From contig NZ_WQKZ01000001.1 of assembly GCF_009755225.1 (NCBI RefSeq), forward strand, positions 62,001-126,000: a stretch of DNA of 64,000 bases, written 5' to 3'. Below the pieces are notes generated by a model. It worked only from the letters and a program-made list of their open reading frames with translations. It was not told the DNA's origin and did not search any database. Position 1 is the stretch's first letter; every line of letters begins with the position of its first letter. This document shows positions 17,308-25,800 of the stretch, piece by piece. Both the position numbers and the translations under genes were made by a program. Source of the stretch: Hymenobacter ginkgonis. Lineage in GTDB: Bacteria; Bacteroidota; Bacteroidia; Cytophagales; Hymenobacteraceae.

Positions 17308-18129
17308 TCAGAATGCAGCTACGGCCTTGATGAAGCAGCCATCAAAATCCTGATTTGCACTGAAGTATTGGGTAGGAGAGTGCCCGGTGAAATGCTGAAA
17401 GTCTTTGATGAAGTGGGACTGGTCGTAGTACCCAAACCGGTGGACGACATCCAGCCAAGTCACAGTAGGCGTTCGGAGTAAGTGGTGCATGACGGCCCGG
17501 AAGCGGATGAGGTGAGCGTACTGCTTCGGCGCCAGCCCAATTTGGTCGGTAAACTTGCGCGTGAGTGAACGCGAGCTAACTCGTTCTTGCACGCATAACT
17601 GGCCTACTTTAACCTGCCCTTGCGTTTGAAAAATGCGTTGTATTGCCCCGTTCACTTCGCTGGGCCGGGCAATGGCATTTCGGAAAAGCCGCTTCAAAAA
17701 AGCGTCTAGCACGGCCAGCTGGCCCAGTTGGGTTGTTTCGGCCGCGAGCTGATCCGCCAAAAACTGATATTCCGGCAGCAGACCGTCGAGCTTGACAACG
17801 GAATCGGTGAAGTCCGCCATCGCTATCCCCAGTCCCGACAGGGCCATGGGTTGCAGCGCGACCATATAGGCTTGCGTAGCGCTCACCTTCAGCATCCAGT
17901 ATTGGGTGGCTTGCCCCAGCAGGTATACTCCCGTGGTGAGGGGCCCGCTTTGTATGGGTTGAAGAAATTCCAGCGGAGTCCCGCTTTCCTTTGTAATTAT
18001 CAGTAGGGCCGGTAGTCCCCGGGGGATGGTAGGCAGCACCTGTGGCGCGGCATAAGTGCTACAGCCGTACAGGTACCCGCATACGAAAGGCCGCAGTTCT
18101 TCGGCAGGGGCAAAGCTTTGAACAATCAT
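17308..18129 (-). CDS. AraC family transcriptional regulator
   Basis: The 273-residue protein has an N-terminal ligand-binding-type domain of the short AraC class (residues 1-140) and a C-terminal double helix-turn-helix. The HTH core is clear: VSSRSLTRKFTDQIGLAPKQ, then LDVVHRFGYYDQSHFIKDFQ and FTGHSPTQYF. The short N-terminal domain with FVCGYLYGCS near the start is common in Bacteroidota regulators. Its target is unknown. The adjacent three-repeat gene on the same strand is 211 bases downstream and may or may not be co-transcribed. Confidence 0.88.
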   Translation of the reverse strand: MIVQSFAPAEELRPFVCGYLYGCSTYAAPQVLPTIPRGLPALLIITKESGTPLEFLQPIQSGPLTTGVYLLGQATQYWMLKVSATQAYMVALQPMALSGLGIAMADFTDSVVKLDGLLPEYQFLADQLAAETTQLGQLAVLDAFLKRLFRNAIARPSEVNGAIQRIFQTQGQVKVGQLCVQERVSSRSLTRKFTDQIGLAPKQYAHLIRFRAVMHHLLRTPTVTWLDVVHRFGYYDQSHFIKDFQHFTGHSPTQYFSANQDFDGCFIKAVAAF

Positions 18130-18648
18130 GACTTCGGGTATTTATTCGCCCAAAATGTTGTCATTTTCCGCTGTACTAAGGTGAACTGCTCGGAGGCCAG
18201 CCAAGCTGAAACTTGCCTTCCCAAACCGTCTCCGTATGCAGCAATATGTCGCTCCAGCAGGTGCCTCGCTTCGTGCCCGCCCTGGACTACCCAACTACCA
18301 GGCGGTGGCGCACTTGCTCACTATCCTCCTGCCTCTCATGCACCGCTCTAACGCAAAACCTAGCGCCCGCTACCCCTCGCTTTTCCGTGACAGTGAGGAA
18401 GGTATTTTGCAAAAGTAGAAGAGGGCACCGGTGGTTATATCAGTGCCGACACTGAATCTGCGGACACTTGCCGTGCGGTTGGGAATGCACCGACAAGGAG
18501 CAACTTAAGCCGGGCGTCTATAGCGCGTAGAGCTACTACATTGGCGGCGATAGACCGACCACTACGGCTGAACTTCACGAGTACCTTTTATTACTGCATT
18601 AAATTGGACTAAGAGGGGCAAGCACATGGATTCTAGTACCTTCAACGC
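18130..18648. other. intergenic stretch without a supportable gene
   Basis: About 520 bases lie between the AraC-type gene and the Crp-type gene. Several short frames exist on both strands but none has protein-like composition or a recognisable motif. No clear promoter box or hairpin was found. It may contain decayed coding DNA. Confidence 0.4.
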
Positions 18649-19233
18649 ATGGAATTTCTTGCGGCGCATCACTTCCTGCGGGCCCACTTACAGGCGCGCG
18701 TGCCCCTTCCCAACGCAGACTTTGCCATCTTTCAGCGTTACCTGCGCCCGCAGATACTGCGCAAACGGCAGCACCTGCTCCTGGCTGGCGAACCCTGCAC
18801 GCACCTGGCCTTCGTAACTCAAGGATGCCTGCGGAGCTACTCGCTCAATGGGCAAGGCCACGAGCACACGCTGCAGTTTGCGCCGGAAGACTGGTGGGTT
18901 TCGGATATCTATAGCCTGCTTACCCAGCAGCCCAGCACTCTGAGCATTGATGCGCTGGAAGACACGCACTTGCTGTTGCTGGCTCAGGCCGACCTGGAAA
19001 CTATTTACGCGCAATTCCCCATTTTCGAGCGCTATTTTCGCCTCCTGATGCAAAGCCGCTACGTGGCCCTGCAAGAGCGCGTTAACGCCTCGCTAAGCCA
19101 GACAGCGAGCGAAAAGTACCAGCACTTTTTACGCAAATACCCCGGCATTGCCCAGCGCGTGCCCCAGCATTTTATTGCTTCCTACCTGGGCATTACGCCC
19201 GAGTCGCTGAGCCGGGTGCGCCGGCAGCTGTAG
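18649..19233 (+). CDS. Crp/Fnr family transcriptional regulator
   Basis: The 194-residue protein has the cyclic-nucleotide-binding-like beta barrel of the Crp/Fnr family (residues about 25-120: RKRQHLLLAGEPCTHLAFVT, GCLRSYSLNGQGHEHTLQFA, then a DWWVSDIYSLL insertion typical of Bacteroidota members). A C-terminal helix-turn-helix follows (IASYLGITPESLSRVRRQL). The cAMP-contact residues of E. coli Crp are not conserved, so the ligand is unknown. An alternative start at 18626 is in another frame and unsupported. The neighbouring downstream detoxification pair could be a target, which is only a guess from position. Confidence 0.85.
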   Translation: MEFLAAHHFLRAHLQARVPLPNADFAIFQRYLRPQILRKRQHLLLAGEPCTHLAFVTQGCLRSYSLNGQGHEHTLQFAPEDWWVSDIYSLLTQQPSTLSIDALEDTHLLLLAQADLETIYAQFPIFERYFRLLMQSRYVALQERVNASLSQTASEKYQHFLRKYPGIAQRVPQHFIASYLGITPESLSRVRRQL

Positions 19234-19379
19234 GCAGGAGGGGATGGGATTAGGGAGTAGGGCGGCCTAAGGCAAGGGGCCGGCAAATGCTTTCTTATCC
19301 TAGGATAAGGCGCGGAGCCCTGCCGGTAGGGGACCTTTGGTGGAGTCTTTCATTTCCCAAAAGAATCACTCTCCCTGCT

Positions 19380-20342
19380 ATGCTACCAGCTGAAGATACG
19401 CGCCCACCAGCGCTGCTCCCCTATACCGCGCTACCAGCCGAGCGTATCGGAATGCATCCGCCTACCGAACTACCTGCCAACGTGCGCTTGGGTACCGTGC
19501 ACCTGGCAGTTGCCAACCTAGCCCGCTCGCTAGGCTTTTACCAGCATGTAGTGGGGTTTCAGTTGCTGCGCCAGTTGCCAGCCACCGAGGACCAAGCCGC
19601 CGTGGCTGAGCTGGGTGTGGCCGATAGCTCGCAGGTAGTGGTGCGGCTGCAAGAGCAGCTGGGGGCCCGCCCAGTGCCCCGGCGGGGCCGGCTGGGTATC
19701 TACCACCTAGCGGTGCTGCTACCCACCCGCGCCTACTTGGGCCGCTTTTTGCGGCACGTGCGGGCCCTTGGGGTGCATGTGGGTGCCTCCGACCACCTCT
19801 ATAGTGAGGCTACGTACGTAGTTGACCCCGATGGCTTTACGATAGAAGTGTACCGTGACCGGCCGCGCTCGGAGTGGTTAGTCACGGCAGAGGGAGAAAT
19901 TCAGTCAGCCCTCGAGCCGCTTGATGAGGTCGGGTTGCGGCAAGCGGCCGGCAACACGCCTTGGCAGGGCCTACCAGCGGGTACTACCATTGGCCACCTG
20001 CACTTTTATACGGGTAGCCTGGCCCAGGCGGCGGCATTTTACCACCAAGCGCTGGGCTTTGATATAGAAACCTGGAGCCTGCCGGGGGCGCTATTTGTAG
20101 GGGCTGGCGGCTACCACCACCACTTGGGCCTGAACGTGTGGGCCGCCGGCTCGCCCGCCGCCACCACCGCCGATGCCCGCATGCTGCGCTGGGAACTGTG
20201 GCTACCCGATGCTGCCACCCGCGACGCCGCCGCCGCGCGCCTGCAAGCGGCCGGCTACCCCGTGGGCCTGACGCCCGAAGGCCCGATAGCCACCGACCCT
20301 TGGGGCATTCGCCTGTTGCTGTGCGCCGAGGCCCAGCCATAA
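19380..20342 (+). CDS. VOC family ring-cleaving dioxygenase-like protein (CatE/MhqO-like)
   Basis: The 320-residue protein contains two vicinal-oxygen-chelate halves: residues about 35-160 (LGTVHLAVANLARSLGFYQ ... VDPDGFTIEVYRDRP) and about 200-315 (IGHLHFYTGSLAQAAAFYHQ). The His and Glu positions in HLAV, HLHF and IEVYRD fit Fe(II) ligands of extradiol dioxygenases such as CatE and MhqO. The ATG at 19380 is chosen because the product then starts shortly before the first domain. The next gene, 59 bases on, is an esterase of the MhqD type. In Bacillus mhqO and mhqD act together against quinones, so a role in quinone or catechol detoxification is inferred. Confidence 0.8.
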   Translation: MLPAEDTRPPALLPYTALPAERIGMHPPTELPANVRLGTVHLAVANLARSLGFYQHVVGFQLLRQLPATEDQAAVAELGVADSSQVVVRLQEQLGARPVPRRGRLGIYHLAVLLPTRAYLGRFLRHVRALGVHVGASDHLYSEATYVVDPDGFTIEVYRDRPRSEWLVTAEGEIQSALEPLDEVGLRQAAGNTPWQGLPAGTTIGHLHFYTGSLAQAAAFYHQALGFDIETWSLPGALFVGAGGYHHHLGLNVWAAGSPAATTADARMLRWELWLPDAATRDAAAARLQAAGYPVGLTPEGPIATDPWGIRLLLCAEAQP

Positions 20343-20400
20343 GCCGTCGCCGCAGCCCGTAACGGCTGGTCTTTCTCCCACTTTTCCCCTAGCTATTTCC

Positions 20401-21087
20401 ATGACTGTCGCTTCCAGCCCGCAGCCCGCGCTGCTCACCGATTTATCCTTGGCGTATCGCCTGCTCAATCCGGCCCAGGCTACGGGAGCTAAACGGTTGC
20501 TACTGATGCTACATGGGGTAGGCGGCAACGAGCTGAACCTGCTGCCGGTAGGCAAGCAGCTAGCCGATGCCCACACGCTGGTGCTTTCGGTGCGCGCCCC
20601 GCTGGTATTGGGGCCAATGGGCTTTGGCTTTTACCAAGTCGATTTTTCGACGGGTAAGCCCGTCTTCAACCAGGCCCAGCAGCAGGATGGGCAGCGCCTG
20701 CTGCTTCGCTTCATTGGTGAGGCCTCGGCTCGGTACAGCATTCCGTCTGGGCAGGTGTATTTGCTGGGTTTCAGCCAGGGAGCTATCATGGCCTACGACG
20801 TGGCTTTGACCCAACCGGCGCAAGTGCGTGGCGTGCTGGCATTCAGCGGCCGCATGCTGGCAGAGTCGCGCCAGCACCATGCCCCGGCGGCCGCTATTAA
20901 GAAGGTGCAGTTCTTTCTCAGCCATGGCCGCCACGACGAGAAGCTGCCGGCTTTCTATGCCGACGAGGCCATGACGTTTCTGCAAACCTTGGGCATCATA
21001 CCGCACTACGAGGCGTTTGAGGGTGGGCACGAAATATCGGCCAGCAGCCTGGCGGCAGCGCGCAAGTGGCTGGCCAAACAACCTTGA
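20401..21087 (+). CDS. carboxylesterase/phospholipase family alpha/beta hydrolase (MhqD-like)
   Basis: The 228-residue enzyme is an alpha/beta hydrolase of the carboxylesterase-phospholipase group. The nucleophile Ser sits in GFSQGA, the Asp in HGRHDEKLP and the His in GGHEIS. An oxyanion-type LHGVGGNE motif lies near residue 40. It is cytoplasmic (no signal peptide). It lies 59 bases after the VOC gene, the same pairing as mhqO-mhqD and similar hydroquinone-resistance loci. A very long palindrome follows the stop and probably terminates the operon. Confidence 0.85.
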   Translation: MTVASSPQPALLTDLSLAYRLLNPAQATGAKRLLLMLHGVGGNELNLLPVGKQLADAHTLVLSVRAPLVLGPMGFGFYQVDFSTGKPVFNQAQQQDGQRLLLRFIGEASARYSIPSGQVYLLGFSQGAIMAYDVALTQPAQVRGVLAFSGRMLAESRQHHAPAAAIKKVQFFLSHGRHDEKLPAFYADEAMTFLQTLGIIPHYEAFEGGHEISASSLAAARKWLAKQP

Positions 21088-21114
21088 TGCGGCTGCTTTA
21101 ATGACTTCAGAACA

Positions 21115-21178
21115 GCTAGGTTGCTTCTAGAACTAGGGGTAGGGCAGGCCCTACCCCTAGTTCTAGAAGCAACCTAGC
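21115..21178 (+). terminator. 31-bp perfect palindrome after the esterase gene
   Basis: Arms 21115-21145 and 21148-21178 are perfect 31-base inverted copies with only AG between them, one of the longest perfect palindromes in the window. It contains the GGGGTAGGG motif in each arm. No T tract follows, so terminator function is inferred from position; cruciform formation is also possible. Confidence 0.6.
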
Positions 21179-21298
21179 CGCGTAAAGCAAACCCCGCGTA
21201 GAAAAGCTGCACTTAGGAGAAGCTCTGTCACCTAGTCGACATCACGCTTACCTGCCTCATGCGGGCGGCGCTGAATGAAGATTTTTGCTAAGGGCTAT

Positions 21299-21381
21299 CT
21301 TGAGTTTGCGAAGGACCTGCTTTGTTCCTTTGAGCTTGGTTCTAGATGACGTAGCGCTGAAAAAGTTTTTCCAAACTCAAG
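21299..21381. repeat. 10-bp inverted repeat pair upstream of the YdeI-like gene
   Basis: CTTGAGTTTG at 21299-21308 and CAAACTCAAG at 21372-21381 are perfect inverted copies 63 bases apart. The sequence TTTGCGAAGGACCTGC next to the left arm resembles parts of the short hairpin at 5791-5826. It could be a degraded member of the hairpin repeat family or a regulatory site for the gene starting at 21416. Confidence 0.35.
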
Positions 21382-21415
21382 CGGGCAATGCTTTTTGAAT
21401 TACTAAACAAGCACA

Positions 21416-21994
21416 ATGGCAAAGTCGGAAGCACTGGTGGTATGTCCCCAAAACCGGCAGCAATGGCGGGAGTGGCTGCAAGCGCACCACGACCAGCACC
21501 AGAGCGTCTGGTTGGTTTATTATAAAAAGAAGTCCGCTACGCCGACTTTGACTTGGAGCGAAGCCGTGGACGAAGCGCTGTGCTTCGGCTGGATAGACAG
21601 CCAGGCCAAGCCGCTGGATGAAGAAAAATACCAGCAGTTCTTCAGCCGCCGCAAGCCCCAAAGTGGCTGGTCGAGAGTTAATAAGAATAAAATACAGCGG
21701 CTGCTTGCCGAAGGCAAGATGATGCCTGCCGGCCTCGCCAGCATCGAAACGGCGAAACAAAACGGCTCTTGGACGCTGCTTGACGAGGTAGAAGAATTGC
21801 GCTTGCCGACCGACCTAGAACGGGAATTTGACCAATACCCCGCGGCCCGAACCCACTTCTTAAGCCTAAGCCGGACCGCTAAACGCAACTTATTGCAGTG
21901 GTTGGTTTTGGCGAAACGGCCCGCAACCCGTCAAAAGCGCATGGCGGTTATTCTGGCATTAGCAAACCAGCCAGAGAAATCCGCTTCTATGTAA
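21416..21994 (+). CDS. YdeI/OmpD-associated family protein
   Basis: The 192-residue protein matches the YdeI/OmpD-associated family: WREWLQAHHDQHQSVWLVYY, then TWSEAVDEALCFGWIDSQ, then FSRRKPQSGWSRVNKNKI, and a C-terminal domain with SLSRTAKRNLLQWL. The family is widespread and cytoplasmic. Its function is poorly defined; some members are linked to antimicrobial-peptide resistance. The length is normal. It is preceded by an inverted-repeat region and appears to be transcribed alone. Confidence 0.88.
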   Translation: MAKSEALVVCPQNRQQWREWLQAHHDQHQSVWLVYYKKKSATPTLTWSEAVDEALCFGWIDSQAKPLDEEKYQQFFSRRKPQSGWSRVNKNKIQRLLAEGKMMPAGLASIETAKQNGSWTLLDEVEELRLPTDLEREFDQYPAARTHFLSLSRTAKRNLLQWLVLAKRPATRQKRMAVILALANQPEKSASM

Positions 21995-22069
21995 GTGCGG
22001 CGCGTATTTTCTTGCCTAGGTCGATGCGCTACCTGTGGAGACGGGCCCGCCAAAGCATTGCAGTGTAGT

Positions 22070-22077
22070 TACCTTTG
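22070..22077 (+). promoter_or_regulatory. Bacteroidota -7 promoter box TACCTTTG of the efflux locus
   Basis: A perfect TAnnTTTG box lies 6 bases before GTG 22084. It excludes the TTG at 22075 as a start because that codon lies inside the box. The gene is thus probably leaderless or nearly so. Confidence 0.55.
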
Positions 22078-22083
22078 CACCGC

Positions 22084-22518
22084 GTGCTAAAGTCCATCAC
22101 CGCCATTTGCCTGAGCTTGTTCATGCTCGTCAGCAGCCTGATTCCGCAGAATGATGTGGAGGAATTGGGCAAGCTGCCCGCGCTGTTTCGGCACTACCGC
22201 TACCATGCGCAGCCGGCGCAGGGTGGGCTCTCGCTGGGGCAATTTCTGGTGCAGCACTACGCGGCCGGCGCGGCCAGCGGCACCGATTCGTGGCACCTAG
22301 GCAGCGTGGCCAAAATAAAACGCCAGCCTGAAGAGCACGATAGCCTACCCCTGCAAGGGCAGCACAACGTGCCGCCGCTGGTGTACCTGGTGCCCACTGT
22401 GCGGCTGGCCCTTACCCCCAGCCGCCTCCAGTGGGTGACCAAGGCCCGCCCCCGGCTGGCCCAGCTCCGCTATGCCGATGCGCATGGCCCGGCGCTCTTG
22501 CAGCCACCCCGAGCGTAA
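22084..22518 (+). CDS. hypothetical protein upstream of a metal efflux operon
   Basis: The 144-residue product starts with a hydrophobic signal-like segment (KSITAICLSLFMLVSSLIP) followed by a His-rich stretch (LFRHYRYHAQPAQGG). It is probably periplasmic or membrane-anchored. I do not recognise a family. Genes of this size and style with a signal peptide sit directly ahead of cusA-like genes in related bacteria, so a role in metal sensing or binding is a guess. GTG 22084 is chosen because of the promoter box just before it. The gap to the permease gene is about 280 bases. Confidence 0.6.
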   Translation: MLKSITAICLSLFMLVSSLIPQNDVEELGKLPALFRHYRYHAQPAQGGLSLGQFLVQHYAAGAASGTDSWHLGSVAKIKRQPEEHDSLPLQGQHNVPPLVYLVPTVRLALTPSRLQWVTKARPRLAQLRYADAHGPALLQPPRA

Positions 22519-22801
22519 GCTAAGCCACCCGTTAGGGAGAATTTCTGCCCAGCCAGTTCGTGCGCGAACGGGTAGGGCGCGGAGCTAATCAATTTATTTT
22601 CTGAACATTGCCCAGTCGATTGACGCGCATGGATGCGTTGATTGCGGGTGCTGCCAGCTGGTGCCTTCGGGTGGTTGGCTGGGTTGTTCAGGGGTCACCT
22701 TTGCCCGCACGCGGGCCTGCTCGGCGGGCCGCGTAGCCGGTGGGTACGGCGCGCCACGGGGCAGCCGGCCGCTGGCTGCTTGGGGCACAAATTCAGTTTT
22801 C

Positions 22802-25800
22802 ATGCTCTCCAACATTATTGCGGCCAGCATCCACAACAAGCTGTTTGTGGTGTTGCTGGTGGCGGCGCTGGTAGCGTGGGGCGGCTATTCGGCCGTGCAC
22901 CTGCCGCTCGACGCCATCCCCGATATTACCAATAATCAGGTTCAGGTCATCACCCAAAGCCCGGCACTGGCCGCGCAGGAAGTCGAGCAGCTGCTCACCA
23001 TCCCGCTCGAATTGCAGCTGCGCACTGTGCCCGGCGTGACGGAAATTCGCTCGACTTCGCGCTTCGGCTTGTCGGTGGTTACGGTCATCTTCGGCGACGA
23101 CGTCGATACCTACCTCACCCGGCAGCTGGTGGCCGAGAAATTACGCTCGGCCGAAGGGCAGCTCAGTCCTGGCACGGGCCGGCCCGAGATGGCTCCCATC
23201 ACTACCGGCCTAGGCGAGATTTACCAGTACGCCCTGCGCGTAGAGCCGGGCTATGAAAAGCAGTTTACGCTGGCCAAGCTGCGCGACATTCAGGACTGGA
23301 CCATTAAGCGCCAGCTGGCTGGCGTGCCCGGCGTGGTAGATGTGAGCAGCTTCGGCGGCGACGTGCGCCAGTATGAAGTGAGCGTGGTGCCCGACCGCCT
23401 CAACGCGGCCGGCGTGGCCCTGCCCGAGCTGCTGCACGCCCTGCAAGTCAACAACGCCAACACCGGCGGCAGCTACCTAGAGCGCGGCCCCAATGCCTAC
23501 TTTATCAGGGGTGAGGGCCGGGTAAACTCGCTGGCCGATATCGGCAACATCGTGGTCAAGCGCGTGGGCGCTACCCCCCTGCTGGTGCGCGACGTGGCCA
23601 CCGTGGGCATGGGCCGCGCCATGCGCTACGGCGCCATGACGCGCAACGGCCAGGGCGAAACCGCAGGGGGCATCGTGCTCATGCTCAAAGGAGCCAGCTC
23701 GGAAGAAACCATCAAGGGCGTGAAGACGCGGGTGGCCGAAATCCAGAAAACCTTACCTAAGGGCCTCACCGTGGTGCCCTTCCTCGACCGCACCAAGCTC
23801 ATCGACAAAGCCATTGCCACCGTGAGCCACAACTTACTCGAAGGCGGCATTATCGTGGTGCTGGTGCTACTGCTGCTGCTCGGCAACTGGCGCGCCGGCG
23901 TGGTAGTGGCCAGCATGATACCCTTGTGTATGCTCTTTGCGCTGGGCCTGATGCGCACCTTTGGCGTGTCGGCTAACCTGATGAGCCTAGGTGCCTTAGA
24001 CTTCGGCCTCATCGTGGATGGCGCGGTGATTATCGTGGAAGCCATGATTTTCCACCTCGTGCACCAGCGCGAGCAGGCCGCCCACGAAAGTATGGACGAC
24101 GTGGCCACGGCCGCCGCCACGCGCATGATGCGCTCGGCGCTATTTGGGCAGCTCATTATCCTCATCGTGTACTTCCCCATTCTGGCCCTCACGGGCATCG
24201 AGGGCAAGATGTTCCGGCCGATGGCGCTGACGGTGAGCTTCGCCATTGTGGGCGCTATGCTGCTGTGCCTCACGTATGTGCCAGCTGTGTCGGCCTGGGC
24301 GTTGCGCAAGGATATTAAGGAGGAAGGCACCCTGGCCGACCGTATTATGAAGCTTTTGTACCGGGGCTACCAGCCGCTCATTACGGGTGCGCTGCGGCGG
24401 CGCGGGCTGGTGGTGGGCGGGGCCCTAGGCTTGCTAGCGCTGGCCATATTCCTGTTTTTGCGGATGGGCGGCGAGTTCGTGCCCCAGCTCGACGAGGGCG
24501 ACTTTGCCGTGAACGTGACCCTGAAGCCCGGCAGTTCGCTGAGCCAGAGTATCGCCACCACCACCAAAGTGCAGCAGATTCTGCTCAAAAACTTCCCCGA
24601 AGTGGCGCAGGTGGTGGGCAAAATTGGCACTTCCGAAATCCCCACCGACCCGATGTCGCTAGAGGATTCCGACCAGATTGTGGTGCTCAAGGACCAGAAA
24701 GAATGGACTTCGGCCCACTCGCGGGAGGAGCTGGCGAATAAAATGCAGGCCGCGCTGGCGGGCATTCCGGGCATCACGCTGGAGTTTCAGCAGCCCATTC
24801 AGATGCGGTTTAATGAGTTGATTTCGGGGGCGAAGTCCGATATCAGCATCAAGATTTACGGCGAGGACTTGGAGGTGCTCTACGACAAGGCCACGGCGGC
24901 TGGGGCGCTCATCCGGCCGCTGGCGGGGGTAGGCGACCTGAAGGTGGAGCAAATCGCGGCCCTGCCACAAATGCGAGTCACCTACGACCGCCCCAAGCTG
25001 GCCCGCTACGGCCTCAATGTGGAAGACCTCAATACGCTCATTCGCAGCAGCTTCGCGGGCGATGTGGCCGGGCAAGTATTTGAAGGCGAGCGTCGTTACG
25101 ACCTGGTGGTGCGCCTCGACTCGGCCCACCGGCGCGGCATCACCGACTTGAGCAGCCTATACGTGGACTTGCCCGATGGCCAGAAAATACCGCTCTCCGA
25201 AGTCGCCACCATCGCCTTCCGCAACGCGCCCATGCAGGTGAGCCGCGACGATGCCCGGCGCCGCATCAACATCGGCGTGAACGTGCGCAACCGCGATGTG
25301 GAGAGCCTAGTAGCTGAAATTCAACAAACGTTGAATGCCAAGCTGCCCTTGCCCACCGGCTATACCATTGCCTACGGTGGACAATTTGAAAACCTGCAAA
25401 AGGCCAAGGCGCGCCTGCAAATCGCGGTGCCGGTGGCCCTAGGGCTCATTTTCCTGCTGCTTTTCCTCTCGTTCCGGTCGGTGAAACAGGCGACGCTCAT
25501 TTTTACGGGTATTCCGCTGGCGGCCATTGGCGGCATTCTGGCGCTGTGGGCGCGGAGCATGCCGTTTAGCATTTCGGCGGGGGTAGGGTTTATTGCGCTA
25601 TTCGGCGTGGCGGTGCTCAACGGTATCGTGTTGGTTGCCAGCATCAATGACTTTGCCAGCGAAGGCGTGACTAGCGTGCACCTGCGCGTGCTACGCGCCA
25701 CCGCCGAACGCTTCCGGCCGGTGCTGCTCACGGCGGCGGTGGCCTCCCTAGGCTTCCTGCCCATGGCGCTTAGCTCATCAGCCGGGGCCGAGGTGCAGAA

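Noticed and set aside
22600..22801. Possible cobalamin-type riboswitch upstream of the metal pump (GGTGCC-like start)
   Set aside because: The conserved B12-box sequence (GCCACTG) and the remaining core are absent.
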